64,000 bases of DNA, taken from NCBI RefSeq assembly GCF_022180365.1, contig NZ_BQKV01000027.1, positions 124,001-188,000 on the forward strand, given 5' to 3'. Origin of the DNA: Faecalibacterium gallinarum. GTDB lineage: Bacteria; Bacillota; Clostridia; Oscillospirales; Ruminococcaceae. Of this stretch, positions 51,764 to 61,001 are shown piece after piece. Within the stretch, counting starts at the first letter, position 1. Each line of letters starts with the position of its first letter. Position numbers and translations under genes: made by a program. The notes below the pieces were generated by a model that saw nothing but the letters and a program-made list of their open reading frames with translations, was not told the DNA's origin and did not search any database.

Positions 51764-51793
51764 ACCCCCGGCAGGGCGAACCTGCCGGGGGTG
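51763..51793 (-). terminator. Terminator of galE
   Basis: CACCCCCGGCAGG (51763-51775) pairs with CCTGCCGGGGGTG (51781-51793). On the minus strand it runs into CCGCTTTTTC of repeat copy E, which supplies the U-run. Confidence 0.8.
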
Positions 51794-51808
51794 TTCTGCG
51801 TTATCGGA

Positions 51809-52837
51809 TTAAGCTTTGACGGTGTGGTAGCCGTCGGGGTTGTGGCTCTGCCAGTTCCAGCTGTCGGCGCACATCTCCTCGATGCCGTACTCAGCCACCC
51901 AGCCCAGCTCATTCTTGGCCTTGGTGGGGTCGGCGTAGCACTCGGCGATATCGCCGGGGCGGCGCGCCTCGATCACATAGGGCAGGGTCTTGCCGCAGGC
52001 CTTCTCGAAAGCATGGATGACCTCCAGCACGCTGTAACCGCGGCCGGTGCCCAGGTTGCAGATGAAGAGGCCGCAGCCGGTCTCCAGCTTGCGGATGGCG
52101 CAGACATGGCCCCGGGCTAGATCCACCACATGGATGTAATCCCGCACGCCGGTGCCGTCCGGGGTGGGGTAGTCGTTGCCAAAGACATGGATGATGTCCA
52201 GCTTGCCCACGGCCACCTTGGCGATGTAGGGCATCAGGTTATTGGGGATGCCGTTGGGATCCTCGCCGATCAGGCCGGACTTGTGGGCGCCGATGGGGTT
52301 GAAGTACCGCAACAGGGCCACATTCAGGCTGGGATCTGCCGCGCAGGCGTCGGTCAGAATCCGCTCGGTAAAGGCCTTGGTGGTGCCGTAGGGGTTGGTG
52401 GTGGCGCCCACCGGGAAATCCTCGGTGATGGGCACGCTGGCGGGATCACCATAGACGGTGGCCGAGGAGCTGAACACGAAGTTGTGGCAGTCGTGGCGGC
52501 GCATCACGTCCAGGATGTTCAGGGTGCAGTTCAGGTTGTTGGAATAATACTCGATGGGCTTGCGGACGCTCTCGCCCACCGCCTTGTAGGCCGCGAACTG
52601 GATCACCGCCGTGATGTCCGGGCACTCGGTGAAGATCTTCTCCACCTGCTCCCGGCTGGTCATGTCCGCCTCATAGAAGCGGAAGTCCTTGCCGGTGATC
52701 TGCTTCACCCGATCCAGCACCACCGGGCAGGAGTTGTAATAGTTGTCCGCTACAACGATGTCGTATCCCGCGTTCAGAAGCTCCACGCAGGTGTGGCTGC
52801 CGATGTATCCGGCGCCGCCCGAAACCAGAATTGCCAT
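51809..52837 (-). CDS. galE: UDP-glucose 4-epimerase
   Basis: A 342-residue extended SDR that interconverts UDP-glucose and UDP-galactose. It has VSGGAGYIGSHT at the N-terminus, FAAYKAVGES, the Ser/Tyr/Lys catalytic set in SSSATVYGD and NPYGTTKAF, and NPIGAHKSG. It may supply UDP-galactose both for galactose use (galM follows) and for the polysaccharide operon. AAGGGG precedes the ATG. Confidence 0.95.
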   Translation of the reverse strand: MAILVSGGAGYIGSHTCVELLNAGYDIVVADNYYNSCPVVLDRVKQITGKDFRFYEADMTSREQVEKIFTECPDITAVIQFAAYKAVGESVRKPIEYYSNNLNCTLNILDVMRRHDCHNFVFSSSATVYGDPASVPITEDFPVGATTNPYGTTKAFTERILTDACAADPSLNVALLRYFNPIGAHKSGLIGEDPNGIPNNLMPYIAKVAVGKLDIIHVFGNDYPTPDGTGVRDYIHVVDLARGHVCAIRKLETGCGLFICNLGTGRGYSVLEVIHAFEKACGKTLPYVIEARRPGDIAECYADPTKAKNELGWVAEYGIEEMCADSWNWQSHNPDGYHTVKA

Positions 52838-52917
52838 AGAGTATACCCCTTCCTCTCGTTGTCTTGTCTCTTTTTGTTGGGAATCCGTCGTTTGCCGGGG
52901 CCCCCGGCTCTATCTAG

Positions 52918-52946
52918 AGGATACCTCTTTTTGGTCCGGGGCGCAA
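52918..52946 (-). promoter_or_regulatory. Promoter of galE
   Basis: TTGCGC (52946-52941), 17-base spacer, TATCCT (52923-52918) on the minus strand. Confidence 0.45.
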
Positions 52947-53051
52947 GGGCCGCCGATTTTATCTCTATGTATTTTTGTTGCTCATTTTATTTCATGTCCG
53001 ATTTTAATCCGTTGTGTTTCGGCATGTTGCACATGGAATATCCGCGCTTTT

Positions 53052-54113
53052 TTACAGTCGTCCGCACTGTTTCCCGGTGAAAAAACGCAGGGTGGTGGTG
53101 GCCCGGAACACCTTGCCCGCCCGCAAAACCGTAGAGGGGAACTCCGGGTGAGAGGGGCTGCAGGGGTAGTGCTGGGTCTCCAGGGCAAAACCGCTGTACT
53201 TCTCGTACTGGGCGCCCCCCTTGCCGGGGACGGCGCAGTCCTGCAAAAAGTTGCCGGTATAGAGCTGGACGCCGGGCTGGGTGGTATAGACCTTCATACT
53301 GACGCCGGTTTTCTCACTGGTGGCCCAGGCGCAGATGCTCTGGCTGGCCCCCCGGGCCCGGTCAATGACGTAACAGTGGTCGTAGCCGCCGCCCACGATT
53401 TCGGTCTGGGTGAAGCCGGGCTTCAGGTCCCGGCCGATGGGCTTGCCGGCCCGGAAATCCATGGGGGTGCCCTCCACCGGGAGAATCCGGCCGGTGGGGC
53501 AGGTCTGTTCGTTGCCCTCCAGGTAGCGGGAGGCATAGATCCGCAGTTTCTGGCCCAGGACGTTTCCGCCGCCGTCCAGATTGAAATAGCTGTGGTTGGT
53601 CAGGTTCACCAGGGTGTCTGCATCAGAGGAGACCCGGTAATCCATCCGGAAGGCGTTGTCGTCGGTGAGGGTATAACGGACAGCGATCTTCATGTTCCCC
53701 GGGAAACCGTCCTCCCCGTCGGGGCTCTCGGCCTCCATCAGCAGGGTATCGCCAAAGGATTTCACAGTATAGATCTTGCGGGAGAAACAGCCGTGGAGAT
53801 GATTGGGGCCGTTGTTGGCTTCCAGCTCGTATTTCTTGCCCCCCAGGGTGAAGGCCGCCCCCTCGATCCGGTTGGCGTAGCGGCCCACAAAGGCGCCGCA
53901 GTAGGTGCCGGTATCCGCCTCATAATCGGCCATGGTGTCATGGCCCAGCACCACATCCAGAGGGCCGCTCTTGGCCGGGACGATGATATTCTTGATGATG
54001 CAGCCGTAATCCAGCACACTGACCGACAGCCCGCCGGGATTGGAGAGGATATACTCGGTCACGTTCTCTCCTGCTTTGGTGACTCCAAAGGGCTTCGATT
54101 GAATTTTAGCCAT
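53052..54113 (-). CDS. galM: Aldose 1-epimerase (galactose mutarotase)
   Basis: A 353-residue beta-sandwich enzyme that interconverts alpha and beta sugar anomers. The active-site pattern is visible: GRYANRIEGA, NNGPNHLHGC with a substrate-binding His, the catalytic His in LTNHSYFNLDG, and the Glu in FALETQHYPCSP near the C-terminus. GAGGAGG precedes the ATG. galE lies 214 bases downstream with a promoter of its own. Confidence 0.94.
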   Translation of the reverse strand: MAKIQSKPFGVTKAGENVTEYILSNPGGLSVSVLDYGCIIKNIIVPAKSGPLDVVLGHDTMADYEADTGTYCGAFVGRYANRIEGAAFTLGGKKYELEANNGPNHLHGCFSRKIYTVKSFGDTLLMEAESPDGEDGFPGNMKIAVRYTLTDDNAFRMDYRVSSDADTLVNLTNHSYFNLDGGGNVLGQKLRIYASRYLEGNEQTCPTGRILPVEGTPMDFRAGKPIGRDLKPGFTQTEIVGGGYDHCYVIDRARGASQSICAWATSEKTGVSMKVYTTQPGVQLYTGNFLQDCAVPGKGGAQYEKYSGFALETQHYPCSPSHPEFPSTVLRAGKVFRATTTLRFFTGKQCGRL

Positions 54114-54303
54114 CGTGTTTGCCTCCTCATACTAATTCGAGCGTTTCGGGCGGGCGAAGCGGGATAAAACACGGGCGCGGCTGACGCGCCCCCTCGAGTG
54201 GGAGAAGAAATTGCCCGGCCGATGCGGCGCTGAGAACGGCGCCGAGTCAAAACCAGTGCACCACAGCCTTTGTGCACCCACTGAAAACAACTTCTACAAC
54301 GCT

Positions 54304-54331
54304 ATTATAGCATAGTTTCCCGGCTTGTGAA
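54304..54331 (-). promoter_or_regulatory. Promoter of galM
   Basis: TTCACA (54331-54326), 16-base spacer, TATAAT (54309-54304) with TG at the extended -10 position, on the minus strand. The long leader (about 190 bases) holds a TGCAC...GTGCA inverted repeat but no motif I recognise. Confidence 0.65.
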
Positions 54332-54409
54332 TGGAATTTTTTTGTTTTTATTGCACAATTTTTGAACCAATCCCTTCTTTCTGGCCGGGGCAGGGCATCC
54401 GTCAAACCA

Positions 54410-54447
54410 AAAAGACGCCCGGCGGGGGCAAAGCCCCGCCGGGCGTC
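54410..54447 (-). terminator. Terminator of the RND permease gene
   Basis: GACGCCCGGCGGGG and CCCCGCCGGGCGTC around CAAAG, then TTTTT on the minus strand. Confidence 0.92.
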
Positions 54448-54475
54448 CAAGAAATTTATGGCTGTATAAGCCCCG

Positions 54476-57400
54476 TTACGGGGTGTCGGGCCGGATCTGA
54501 GGCTCGGCGTCCGAACCGGCCTCCTCGGCTGCGCGGCTGGCCGCGATGAACTCGGCCGCGTCGTCGGGCACGTCGTCCAGCTCGTCGCCGCCCACGTCAA
54601 TGGCCAGAGGCGGCTTCTTGAACAGGATATCGTACATAATGGGCACGATATACAGGGTCATCAGGGTGGCGTAGGTCAGACCGCCGATGATGACGATGGC
54701 CATGCCGCTCATCATCTGGCTGGCCATATCGTTGCTGAACATCAGCTGACACATGGCCAGAACGGTGGTCAGGGCCGTCATCAGGATAGGCCGCATACGG
54801 GTCTTGCCGGTGGCAATCAGAGCCGCACGGCGGTCCATTCCGCCCAGACGGAGCTGGTTTGTGTAGTCCACAAAGAGAATACCGTTGTTGACGACGGTAC
54901 CCATCAGGATGATGAAGCCCATCAGGGACATCAGGGACAGCTGGTGGCCGGTGAGCACCAGGCCGATCATGCCGCCGGTGAAGGCCAGCGGGATGGTGAA
55001 CAGCACGATGAAGGGGGACAGCAGGCTCTGGAACTGAGCCACCATGACAAAGTAGACGAAGGGCAGGGCCAGGGCCATCCACTCCACCATCTGTTCGGTC
55101 ATGTAGTTGACCGTGCTGGTCTCGCCGCCCAGGGAGATGCTGTAACCCTCCGGCAGTGCGCCCGAGCGGGACAGCTCGTCAAACTGGCGCTGGAGCTGGC
55201 GGGACTGAACGGTGGTGTTGTAGCCCCTGACGGTGTCAGCAGTAATGGAGATATACCGGCTCTGGTTCTCCCGCAGGATGGAGTTGGGGGTGGTGCCGGT
55301 GGTGGTAGTGGCGAACTCCCGCAGGGTATGCACCTCGTAGACAGTGCTGCCGTCGGCGGCCAGGTTGGAGGTGTTGAAGCTCATATCCATCAGGTTCTCG
55401 ACGGTCAGGGGATCGAGGTCGCTCACCACCTTGACGGTCATGGTGGAGCCGTCGATGGTGATATTGGTGGAGGTGGTGGAGGTGGTCAGCCGGGCCGCGA
55501 TGGACTGGTAGATCTGGGCCACGGTCAGGCCGCAGGCACGGGCCTTATCCTTGTCGATCTGCAGCTCGATGGTCTGCTCGCCCTCGCCCAGGCCATTGGT
55601 GGCGTTCTCAAAGCCCTCGGTGCTGTTGATGATCTCCACTACCTGCTCCGACAGCTCTTCCAGAGTATCCAGGTCGGGGCCATAGACGTTGACGGTCAGG
55701 CCGTTGCCCAGCAGGCTGGTCAGGTCCTCCATACCGCTCTGGGAGACGCTGGCGGTGCAGCCCTCGTACTGGGCCATCAGCTCTTCCAGCTGGTTGCAGA
55801 TGTTGGTGGCGTCCCGGTTGCTGGCGCCCTCTTCCAGGGTCAGGTGATAGGTATATTTGCCGTAACCAGTGGTGGTGGCGCTGAGCAGCTCCTGAATCTG
55901 GCCGCCCAGCATGCCCACGTCGATGCCGTAGATGCTGGTATCGGTGGAGACGCCCACCTGATCCACCAGCTCAAGACCCATGGTTTTCTCCAGGATCTCA
56001 CCGGCCATGGCGTAGGATTCCTCCCGGGTCATGGTGTCGGGGGTGGTGATGCTCATCTTGATCTCGGTGGTGGTGATCTCAGGCAGCATCACGATGCCCA
56101 TGGAGAAGACCACCCAGGCCGAGACCGCAAAGAGTGCGATGGAGGCCAGCAGGGGGAGCTTCTTGTGCTGGAGGCACCACTCCAGACTGCGGCCGTACTT
56201 CTCCTGGAACCGCTCGAACCAGGGCAGCCGGACCACCTTGGCCTGGCGCAGAACGGTGGAGGCGGCGGCGGGGGCCACCGTCAGAGCCACGATCAGGGAG
56301 GCCATCAGGCAGTAGCCGATGCACAGAGACATGGGCTGCAGCAGATCCCGGGTGAGCTCCTGGGAGAAAACCACCGGCAGGAAGACGCAGACCGAGGTCA
56401 GGGTCGAGGCGATGATGGCGCCCTCCATCTGGCGGGCGCCCTGAACGGCGGCGCGGGGGGCAGGCACGCCCCGGCTGCGCAGCCGGTAGATGTTCTCGAT
56501 GACGACGATGGAGTTGTCCACCAGCATACCGATGCCCAGGGACAAACCGGCCAGCGTCATAATGTTCATGGTCAGGCCCGAGAAGTACATCAGCACAATG
56601 GCGAACAGCACCGACAGGGGGATACTGATGCCGACCACCAGGGTGGGCTTCACGTCCCGCAGGAAGAAGGCCAGCACGATGATGGCCAGCAGGGCGCCCA
56701 CCGCCATACTGCCCAGAATGCTCTGGATCAGGATGGTGATGTAGTTGCCCTGGTTGGACAGAACCACGATGTTCAGCCCCTCGTACCGGGCTTCCAGTTC
56801 CTCAAAGGCGGCCAGACAGTTGTTGGAGACCTCGTTGGAGCTGGCGGTGGTGTTCTTGTAGATGCTCAAAACCACGGCCCGCTCGCCGTTCAGGCGGGTG
56901 TAGGTGTCCTCGGCGTTGTCCACCACCACTACGTCTGCCACGTCGGACAGGTGGATTTCGCCCACGCCCTCCACGCTGATCAGCAGCGCGCCGGTCAGAT
57001 CGTCGATGCTGTCGTACTCCTCGCCCACCTTGAGCAGCCAGGAGTTGTCGTCCTTGTCGTCGATGTAGCCCGCGGGCATGGAGAAGTTCTGGGCGTAGAT
57101 CAGCTGGGAGAGCACGTCGATGGTCAGCATCTTGTTCACGTCGGCGCTGGCCAGGGCATTCTCCCGGGCGGTCTCATATTCGGCTTTGGCGGCGGCCAGC
57201 TGCTCCTCGCCGTCGGCCAGCTGCTCCTCGCCGTCGGCCAGCATCCGCTGGGCCTCGGTGAAGGCCAGCAGCGCCTCCATCTGGGACTGGTTCAAATCGG
57301 CGTAGGCGTCCTGGAACTGATCCATCATCTCGGGCACCGAGTCCATGGCTTTCAGCACCCCTTCCAGAGTGCTGTAAACGGTCTCGAGGCTCTGGGTGAT

Positions 57401-58459
57401 CTGGAGAGAATCCATCAGATCGCCGGCGGAGCTGCCGCCCGTGCCCTGCTCGGCGTCCAGGCGCTCCTGGAGCTTCTGGAGGGCCACAGTGAGTTTTTCG
57501 GTCAGGACACGGGTCTCGGCCACAATCTCGATCAGGTCGTCGATGGTCTGGACCTTGGTGGCGCTGATCCGGTCCATAATCTGCTGCAGGCCCTGGCGCA
57601 CCTCGATCAGAGCCTGCTGAATCTCAGGCTCCTGGACCACGGCGATCAGGTTGTCGATGCTCTCCAAAAGAGCCTGGGTCTGGGCGCGGAACTCCTCGGT
57701 GGCGTCCCCCACGGCGGCGGCGATCTTATCCATCACCGTCTGGGAAACCGTCTGGCCAAAGCTGGCTTTGGCGGCTTCCAGCTGGGCCCGGCCATCGTTC
57801 ACCTGGGCCTCGGCGGCGTCCAGCTGAGCCTTGGCGGCGGCCAGCTGGGTGTTGACCTCCTCCAGCAGCAGAACGTTCACTTCATCGATTTTATCCTGGT
57901 TCAGCTGCACCTGGACAATCTTATCCACCAGGCCGCTGGAGGACAGGCTGGAAACGCCCCCCTGACGCTGCAGATAGGGGATGACGCTCTCGTCCAAAAA
58001 GTCGGACAGCTCGTAGATATCATAGCCTTCCCGGCCCACCGAGACAGTCATGAGGGCGCTCATGTTGACGTTCAGCTCGAGAATCGAGGGGGTCAGGCAG
58101 AGGTCGGGCAGGGTCTCCGCCGCCTGTTCCAGGGAGTTGGAGACCTTGACCAGGGCGCTGTCCATATCCGTTCCCTCGGCAAAAGACAGCTGAAGAATGC
58201 TGTAGTTCTCCGCCGAGGTGGAGGTAATGGTCTGGACGCCCGAAACGGTGCCCAGGGTATTCTCCAGCGGCTGGGAGACCTCGCTCTCCACCCGCTCGGG
58301 GCTGGCACCGGGATATACGGTAACCACCATCAGGTAGGGGGTATTGATGTCGGGCAACAGGTCCGTCTGCATCTTTGTGACCGCCACAAAGCCCAGCAGC
58401 AGCACCATAATCACTCCAACTAGAACGGTGAACGGATTTTTGACACTATATTTTTCCAT
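54476..58459 (-). CDS. Large RND-family efflux permease with a coiled-coil insertion
   Basis: A 1327-residue permease of the AcrB/HAE superfamily, about 270 residues longer than AcrB. It begins VKNPFTVLVGVIMVLLLGFVA; TM4 has LGIGMLVDNSIVVIEN, where the second Asp of the AcrB pair is Asn; TM10 has GTVVNNGILFVDY. The extra length is mainly between residues about 195 and 445: a long heptad-rich stretch with Ala/Gln/Glu repeats (QLAAAKAQLDAAEAQV, LADGEEQLADGEEQLAAAK) predicted to be coiled coil outside the membrane. No separate adaptor or outer channel is encoded nearby, which suits a one-membrane cell. Substrate unknown. Confidence 0.9.
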   Translation of the reverse strand: MEKYSVKNPFTVLVGVIMVLLLGFVAVTKMQTDLLPDINTPYLMVVTVYPGASPERVESEVSQPLENTLGTVSGVQTITSTSAENYSILQLSFAEGTDMDSALVKVSNSLEQAAETLPDLCLTPSILELNVNMSALMTVSVGREGYDIYELSDFLDESVIPYLQRQGGVSSLSSSGLVDKIVQVQLNQDKIDEVNVLLLEEVNTQLAAAKAQLDAAEAQVNDGRAQLEAAKASFGQTVSQTVMDKIAAAVGDATEEFRAQTQALLESIDNLIAVVQEPEIQQALIEVRQGLQQIMDRISATKVQTIDDLIEIVAETRVLTEKLTVALQKLQERLDAEQGTGGSSAGDLMDSLQITQSLETVYSTLEGVLKAMDSVPEMMDQFQDAYADLNQSQMEALLAFTEAQRMLADGEEQLADGEEQLAAAKAEYETARENALASADVNKMLTIDVLSQLIYAQNFSMPAGYIDDKDDNSWLLKVGEEYDSIDDLTGALLISVEGVGEIHLSDVADVVVVDNAEDTYTRLNGERAVVLSIYKNTTASSNEVSNNCLAAFEELEARYEGLNIVVLSNQGNYITILIQSILGSMAVGALLAIIVLAFFLRDVKPTLVVGISIPLSVLFAIVLMYFSGLTMNIMTLAGLSLGIGMLVDNSIVVIENIYRLRSRGVPAPRAAVQGARQMEGAIIASTLTSVCVFLPVVFSQELTRDLLQPMSLCIGYCLMASLIVALTVAPAAASTVLRQAKVVRLPWFERFQEKYGRSLEWCLQHKKLPLLASIALFAVSAWVVFSMGIVMLPEITTTEIKMSITTPDTMTREESYAMAGEILEKTMGLELVDQVGVSTDTSIYGIDVGMLGGQIQELLSATTTGYGKYTYHLTLEEGASNRDATNICNQLEELMAQYEGCTASVSQSGMEDLTSLLGNGLTVNVYGPDLDTLEELSEQVVEIINSTEGFENATNGLGEGEQTIELQIDKDKARACGLTVAQIYQSIAARLTTSTTSTNITIDGSTMTVKVVSDLDPLTVENLMDMSFNTSNLAADGSTVYEVHTLREFATTTTGTTPNSILRENQSRYISITADTVRGYNTTVQSRQLQRQFDELSRSGALPEGYSISLGGETSTVNYMTEQMVEWMALALPFVYFVMVAQFQSLLSPFIVLFTIPLAFTGGMIGLVLTGHQLSLMSLMGFIILMGTVVNNGILFVDYTNQLRLGGMDRRAALIATGKTRMRPILMTALTTVLAMCQLMFSNDMASQMMSGMAIVIIGGLTYATLMTLYIVPIMYDILFKKPPLAIDVGGDELDDVPDDAAEFIAASRAAEEAGSDAEPQIRPDTP

Positions 58460-58545
58460 AATCTTCCTCTGATGAACCGGACCAGGGGCCGGCCGTGTTT
58501 TGTGTCGGCAGAGTAAAACAAATTCTGCGTCATATAAACACTCTT

Positions 58546-58573
58546 ATTATATACAATCCCCCAATCTTTGCAA
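58546..58573 (-). promoter_or_regulatory. Promoter of the RND permease gene
   Basis: TTGCAA (58573-58568), 16-base spacer, TATAAT (58551-58546) on the minus strand, 87 bases before the start. Confidence 0.7.
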
Positions 58574-58656
58574 GAGAGAAAGAAGCGATAAATCTGTTAA
58601 ATCTTCCCGCAAGGGCGCCCCGGTCTATTTTTTGGATGGAAAAGCGCCCCCGGCTG

Positions 58657-58665
58657 TGATATACT
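58657..58665 (+). promoter_or_regulatory. Extended -10 promoter of ricT
   Basis: TGA-TATACT (58657-58665) with a poor -35 (TGGAAA) 17 bases upstream, about 91 bases before the gene and divergent from the RND promoter. Confidence 0.5.
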
Positions 58666-58755
58666 AAAGTGTAAGATGGCTTTCCATCTGCCAATCTGCC
58701 CAAATCGCAGCAACGCATTTTATCATACAATTTTTGTCATGCAACGAGGATCAAA

Positions 58756-59661
58756 ATGAAAAATGTCATTTCCGTCCGTTTCAAAGAAAACGGCAAAGCT
58801 TATTCCTTCGACCCCGCAGGCGCCGAGCTGAAGGTGGGGGACTACGTCATCGTGGAGACGGCCCGGGGGGTCGAGTGCGGTGAGGTGGTCCAGGCGGCCC
58901 GCCCGGTGGAGGACGCCGCCGCCCCCAAAAATCTGAAACCCATCACCCGGATCGCCGACGGGGTGGACGTCCGCCGGATGCGTCAGAACCGGGAGGACGA
59001 AAAGCGGGCCTACCGCACCTGTCAGGAGTGCATCGCCCGCCACGGCCTGGGGATGAAGCTGGTGGAAGCCGAGTACACCCTGGACCGCTCCAAGATCCTG
59101 TTCTACTTCACCGCCGACGGGCGGGTGGATTTCCGGGAGCTGGTCAAGGATCTGGCCGGGATCTTCCACACCCGGATCGAGCTGCGCCAGATCGGCGTGC
59201 GGGACGAGAGCAAGATGCTGGGAGGCCTGGGCATCTGCGGCCAGCCCTTCTGCTGCAGCCGGTTTTTGCAGGATTTCCAGCCCGTTTCCATCAAGATGGC
59301 CAAAGAGCAGGGCCTCTCTCTCAACCCCACCAAGATCAGCGGTGCCTGCGGCCGGCTGATGTGCTGCCTGGCCTATGAGGAGAGCGCCTACGAGTATCTG
59401 AACAGCATCCTGCCCATGGTGGGCAGCACTGTCCGCACCCCCGACGGGGTGGGAACCGTCATCGAGGTCAACCCCATCTCGGGCTATCTGCGGGTGCGCT
59501 GCGCCGCCGAGGCTCTGGCCCCCAAATACTATAAAGCCAGCGTCTGCCAGTATATTTCGGGCGGCAAACGCGCTCCCCGCCGCCCCGACCCGGACGACGA
59601 TTATTCCGGCCTGCGGGATCCGGCCCCTCTGGTGGCTTCCGCCAGCCCCGAGGAGGAGTAA
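58756..59661 (+). CDS. ricT: PSP1/RicT family protein
   Basis: A 301-residue PSP1-domain protein (YaaT/RicT). It has ARGVECGEVV near the N-terminus, IELRQIGVRDESKMLGGLGI, and cysteines in GICGQPFCCSRF and ACGRLMCCLAYE that bind an Fe-S cluster in the Bacillus Ric complex. There the complex helps RNase Y process mRNA. The last 30 residues are Asp/Pro-rich and variable. The 265-base gap that follows holds the ferredoxin promoter and nothing else recognised. Confidence 0.9.
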   Translation: MKNVISVRFKENGKAYSFDPAGAELKVGDYVIVETARGVECGEVVQAARPVEDAAAPKNLKPITRIADGVDVRRMRQNREDEKRAYRTCQECIARHGLGMKLVEAEYTLDRSKILFYFTADGRVDFRELVKDLAGIFHTRIELRQIGVRDESKMLGGLGICGQPFCCSRFLQDFQPVSIKMAKEQGLSLNPTKISGACGRLMCCLAYEESAYEYLNSILPMVGSTVRTPDGVGTVIEVNPISGYLRVRCAAEALAPKYYKASVCQYISGGKRAPRRPDPDDDYSGLRDPAPLVASASPEEE

Positions 59662-59795
59662 ACCACCCTCCCTTTGGTCTGGCAGCCCTGGTGATTTTTG
59701 ACAAAATCCGGGCGCAATTTCCCCAGTAACTCCGGTTTTGTTTTGTGCAATCAGCCAAAATGTCCGGTTTTCGGGAGAAGGGTTCCGACTTAGGC

Positions 59796-59824
59796 TTGCA
59801 TTTTGGGGCCCGCTTTGCTACAAT
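59796..59824 (+). promoter_or_regulatory. Promoter of the ferredoxin gene
   Basis: TTGCAT (59796-59801), 17-base spacer, TACAAT (59819-59824), about 100 bases upstream of the ferredoxin ATG. Confidence 0.7.
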
Positions 59825-59926
59825 CCACTCAAGGATCGTATTCCTCGAGAGGCGGATTCTGCCCGTGCAGGACCGGCTCTCTATTTACATGGATTCTTAG
59901 GCACGGGTTGAAAGGAGCGTACTATT

Positions 59927-60097
59927 ATGGCACACAAGGTTTCTGATGCATGTGTTGGCTGCGGCGCTTGCGAGGGCGCTTGCCCCGTTGGCGCTGTCAC
60001 CGTCGAGGGTGGCGTCGCTGTTGTGAACGCTGACAGCTGCATTGACTGCGGCGCTTGCGAGGGTGCTTGCCCCACTGGTGCAATCACTGCTGAGTAA
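59927..60097 (+). CDS. 2[4Fe-4S] ferredoxin
   Basis: A 56-residue clostridial ferredoxin (MAHKVSDACVGC...). It has two CxxCxxCxxxCP sets, CVGCGACEGACPVGA and CIDCGACEGACPTGA, each completing the partner cluster. It carries electrons for anaerobic enzymes such as pyruvate:ferredoxin oxidoreductase and hydrogenase. AAAGGAG precedes the ATG. Codon choice is GCT/GGC/TGC-rich and unlike most neighbours, as expected of a highly expressed gene. It is a single-gene unit with its own promoter and terminator. Confidence 0.96.
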   Translation: MAHKVSDACVGCGACEGACPVGAVTVEGGVAVVNADSCIDCGACEGACPTGAITAE

Positions 60098-60123
60098 TTC
60101 CAGCGGCACAGATAACGCAGAAG

Positions 60124-60155
60124 ACAGCAGGTCCGCCCGGATCTGCTGTTTTTTT
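60124..60155 (+). terminator. Terminator of the ferredoxin gene
   Basis: ACAGCAGGTCC (60124-60134) and GGATCTGCTGT (60139-60149) with one G-U pair, then seven U. Confidence 0.93.
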
Positions 60156-60233
60156 GCCCGTCCCGTCCCCAGAGAGGGGCGATCCTATGGGCCGCAGATG
60201 GTAAATTTTTTTGAGGATGGGGCCGCCCGCAGT

Positions 60234-60944
60234 ATGGAACATTCCACCGAGATTTTGTATAATAACACTGAGATCTATTGCACGCCGGCCCACCGGTTCG
60301 GCTCCGACGCCCTGTTGCTGGCCCGGTTTTGTACGCCCCGGCCCAGTCAGCGGGCCGCCGACCTCTGTTCCGGATGCGGCGTGGTAGCCCTGGAATGGCA
60401 CGACCGTGGCCACCGGGGCCCCTGTACGGCGGTGGAACTTCAGCCCGAGGCCAGCGCCCTGCTGGCGGCAGCGGTGTCGGACCAGGGGCTCGAGCACATC
60501 CAGCCGGTCTGCGCCGACCTGCGCCAGTACCGCCAGGGGGAGGGCCAGTACGATCTGTGCGCCTGCAACCCGCCCTATTTTACCGACGGGCCCCGAAGCG
60601 CTGCGCCCCAGCGGGCCGCTGCCCGCCACGAAGAGACCTGCACCCTGGAAGATGTCTGCGCCTGCGCCTTCCGGCTTTTGAAGGACGGCGGGAAGCTGGC
60701 TCTCTGCCACCGGCCCGAGCGTCTGGCCGAGGTGCTGGCGGTTCTGCGGGCCCACCGGCTGGAACCCAAACGGCTGGCCTTTGTGAAAAACCAGGCCGGG
60801 GGCGCCCCCTGGCTCTTTCTGGTGGAAGCCCAGAAAAACCGCCGCACCGGGCTGCGGATCGAGCCGGACCTTCTGCTGGAAGCGGGGGCGGCTCTCTATG
60901 GCCCCGGCCGGGGTAACCCGTCGAAAAACCGGGAAACAGACTGA
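60234..60944 (+). CDS. TrmN6-like tRNA (adenine-N6) methyltransferase
   Basis: A 236-residue SAM-dependent enzyme. EILYNNTEIYCTPAHRFGSDALLLARF is replaced here in part for brevity: the key points are the FGSDALLLA entry, the SAM loop DLCSGCGVVALE, the catalytic CNPPYF and an RHEE-like segment AARHEETCTLED. The family methylates A37 of tRNA1(Val) in enteric bacteria. The start is uncertain: the ATG at 60234 lacks a clear ribosome site, and 60198 is the alternative. It precedes rsmI by 57 bases, and both are RNA methyltransferases. Confidence 0.82.
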   Translation: MEHSTEILYNNTEIYCTPAHRFGSDALLLARFCTPRPSQRAADLCSGCGVVALEWHDRGHRGPCTAVELQPEASALLAAAVSDQGLEHIQPVCADLRQYRQGEGQYDLCACNPPYFTDGPRSAAPQRAAARHEETCTLEDVCACAFRLLKDGGKLALCHRPERLAEVLAVLRAHRLEPKRLAFVKNQAGGAPWLFLVEAQKNRRTGLRIEPDLLLEAGAALYGPGRGNPSKNRETD

Positions 60945-61001
60945 CAAATATCCCCACAAACTGCCCCGCCAATGACCCGGCGGGAATTACGGGAGGAAAT
61001 T

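Noticed and set aside
54944-58423. A 1159-codon plus-strand frame across the RND gene
   Set aside because: It mirrors the RND coding frame, is rich in His, Gly, Leu and Gln, and has no start signals; an artefact of codon bias.
60258-60263. TATAAT inside the TrmN6-like gene as a promoter
   Set aside because: It encodes conserved residues (LYNNT) of the methyltransferase and has no matching -35 box or downstream start.
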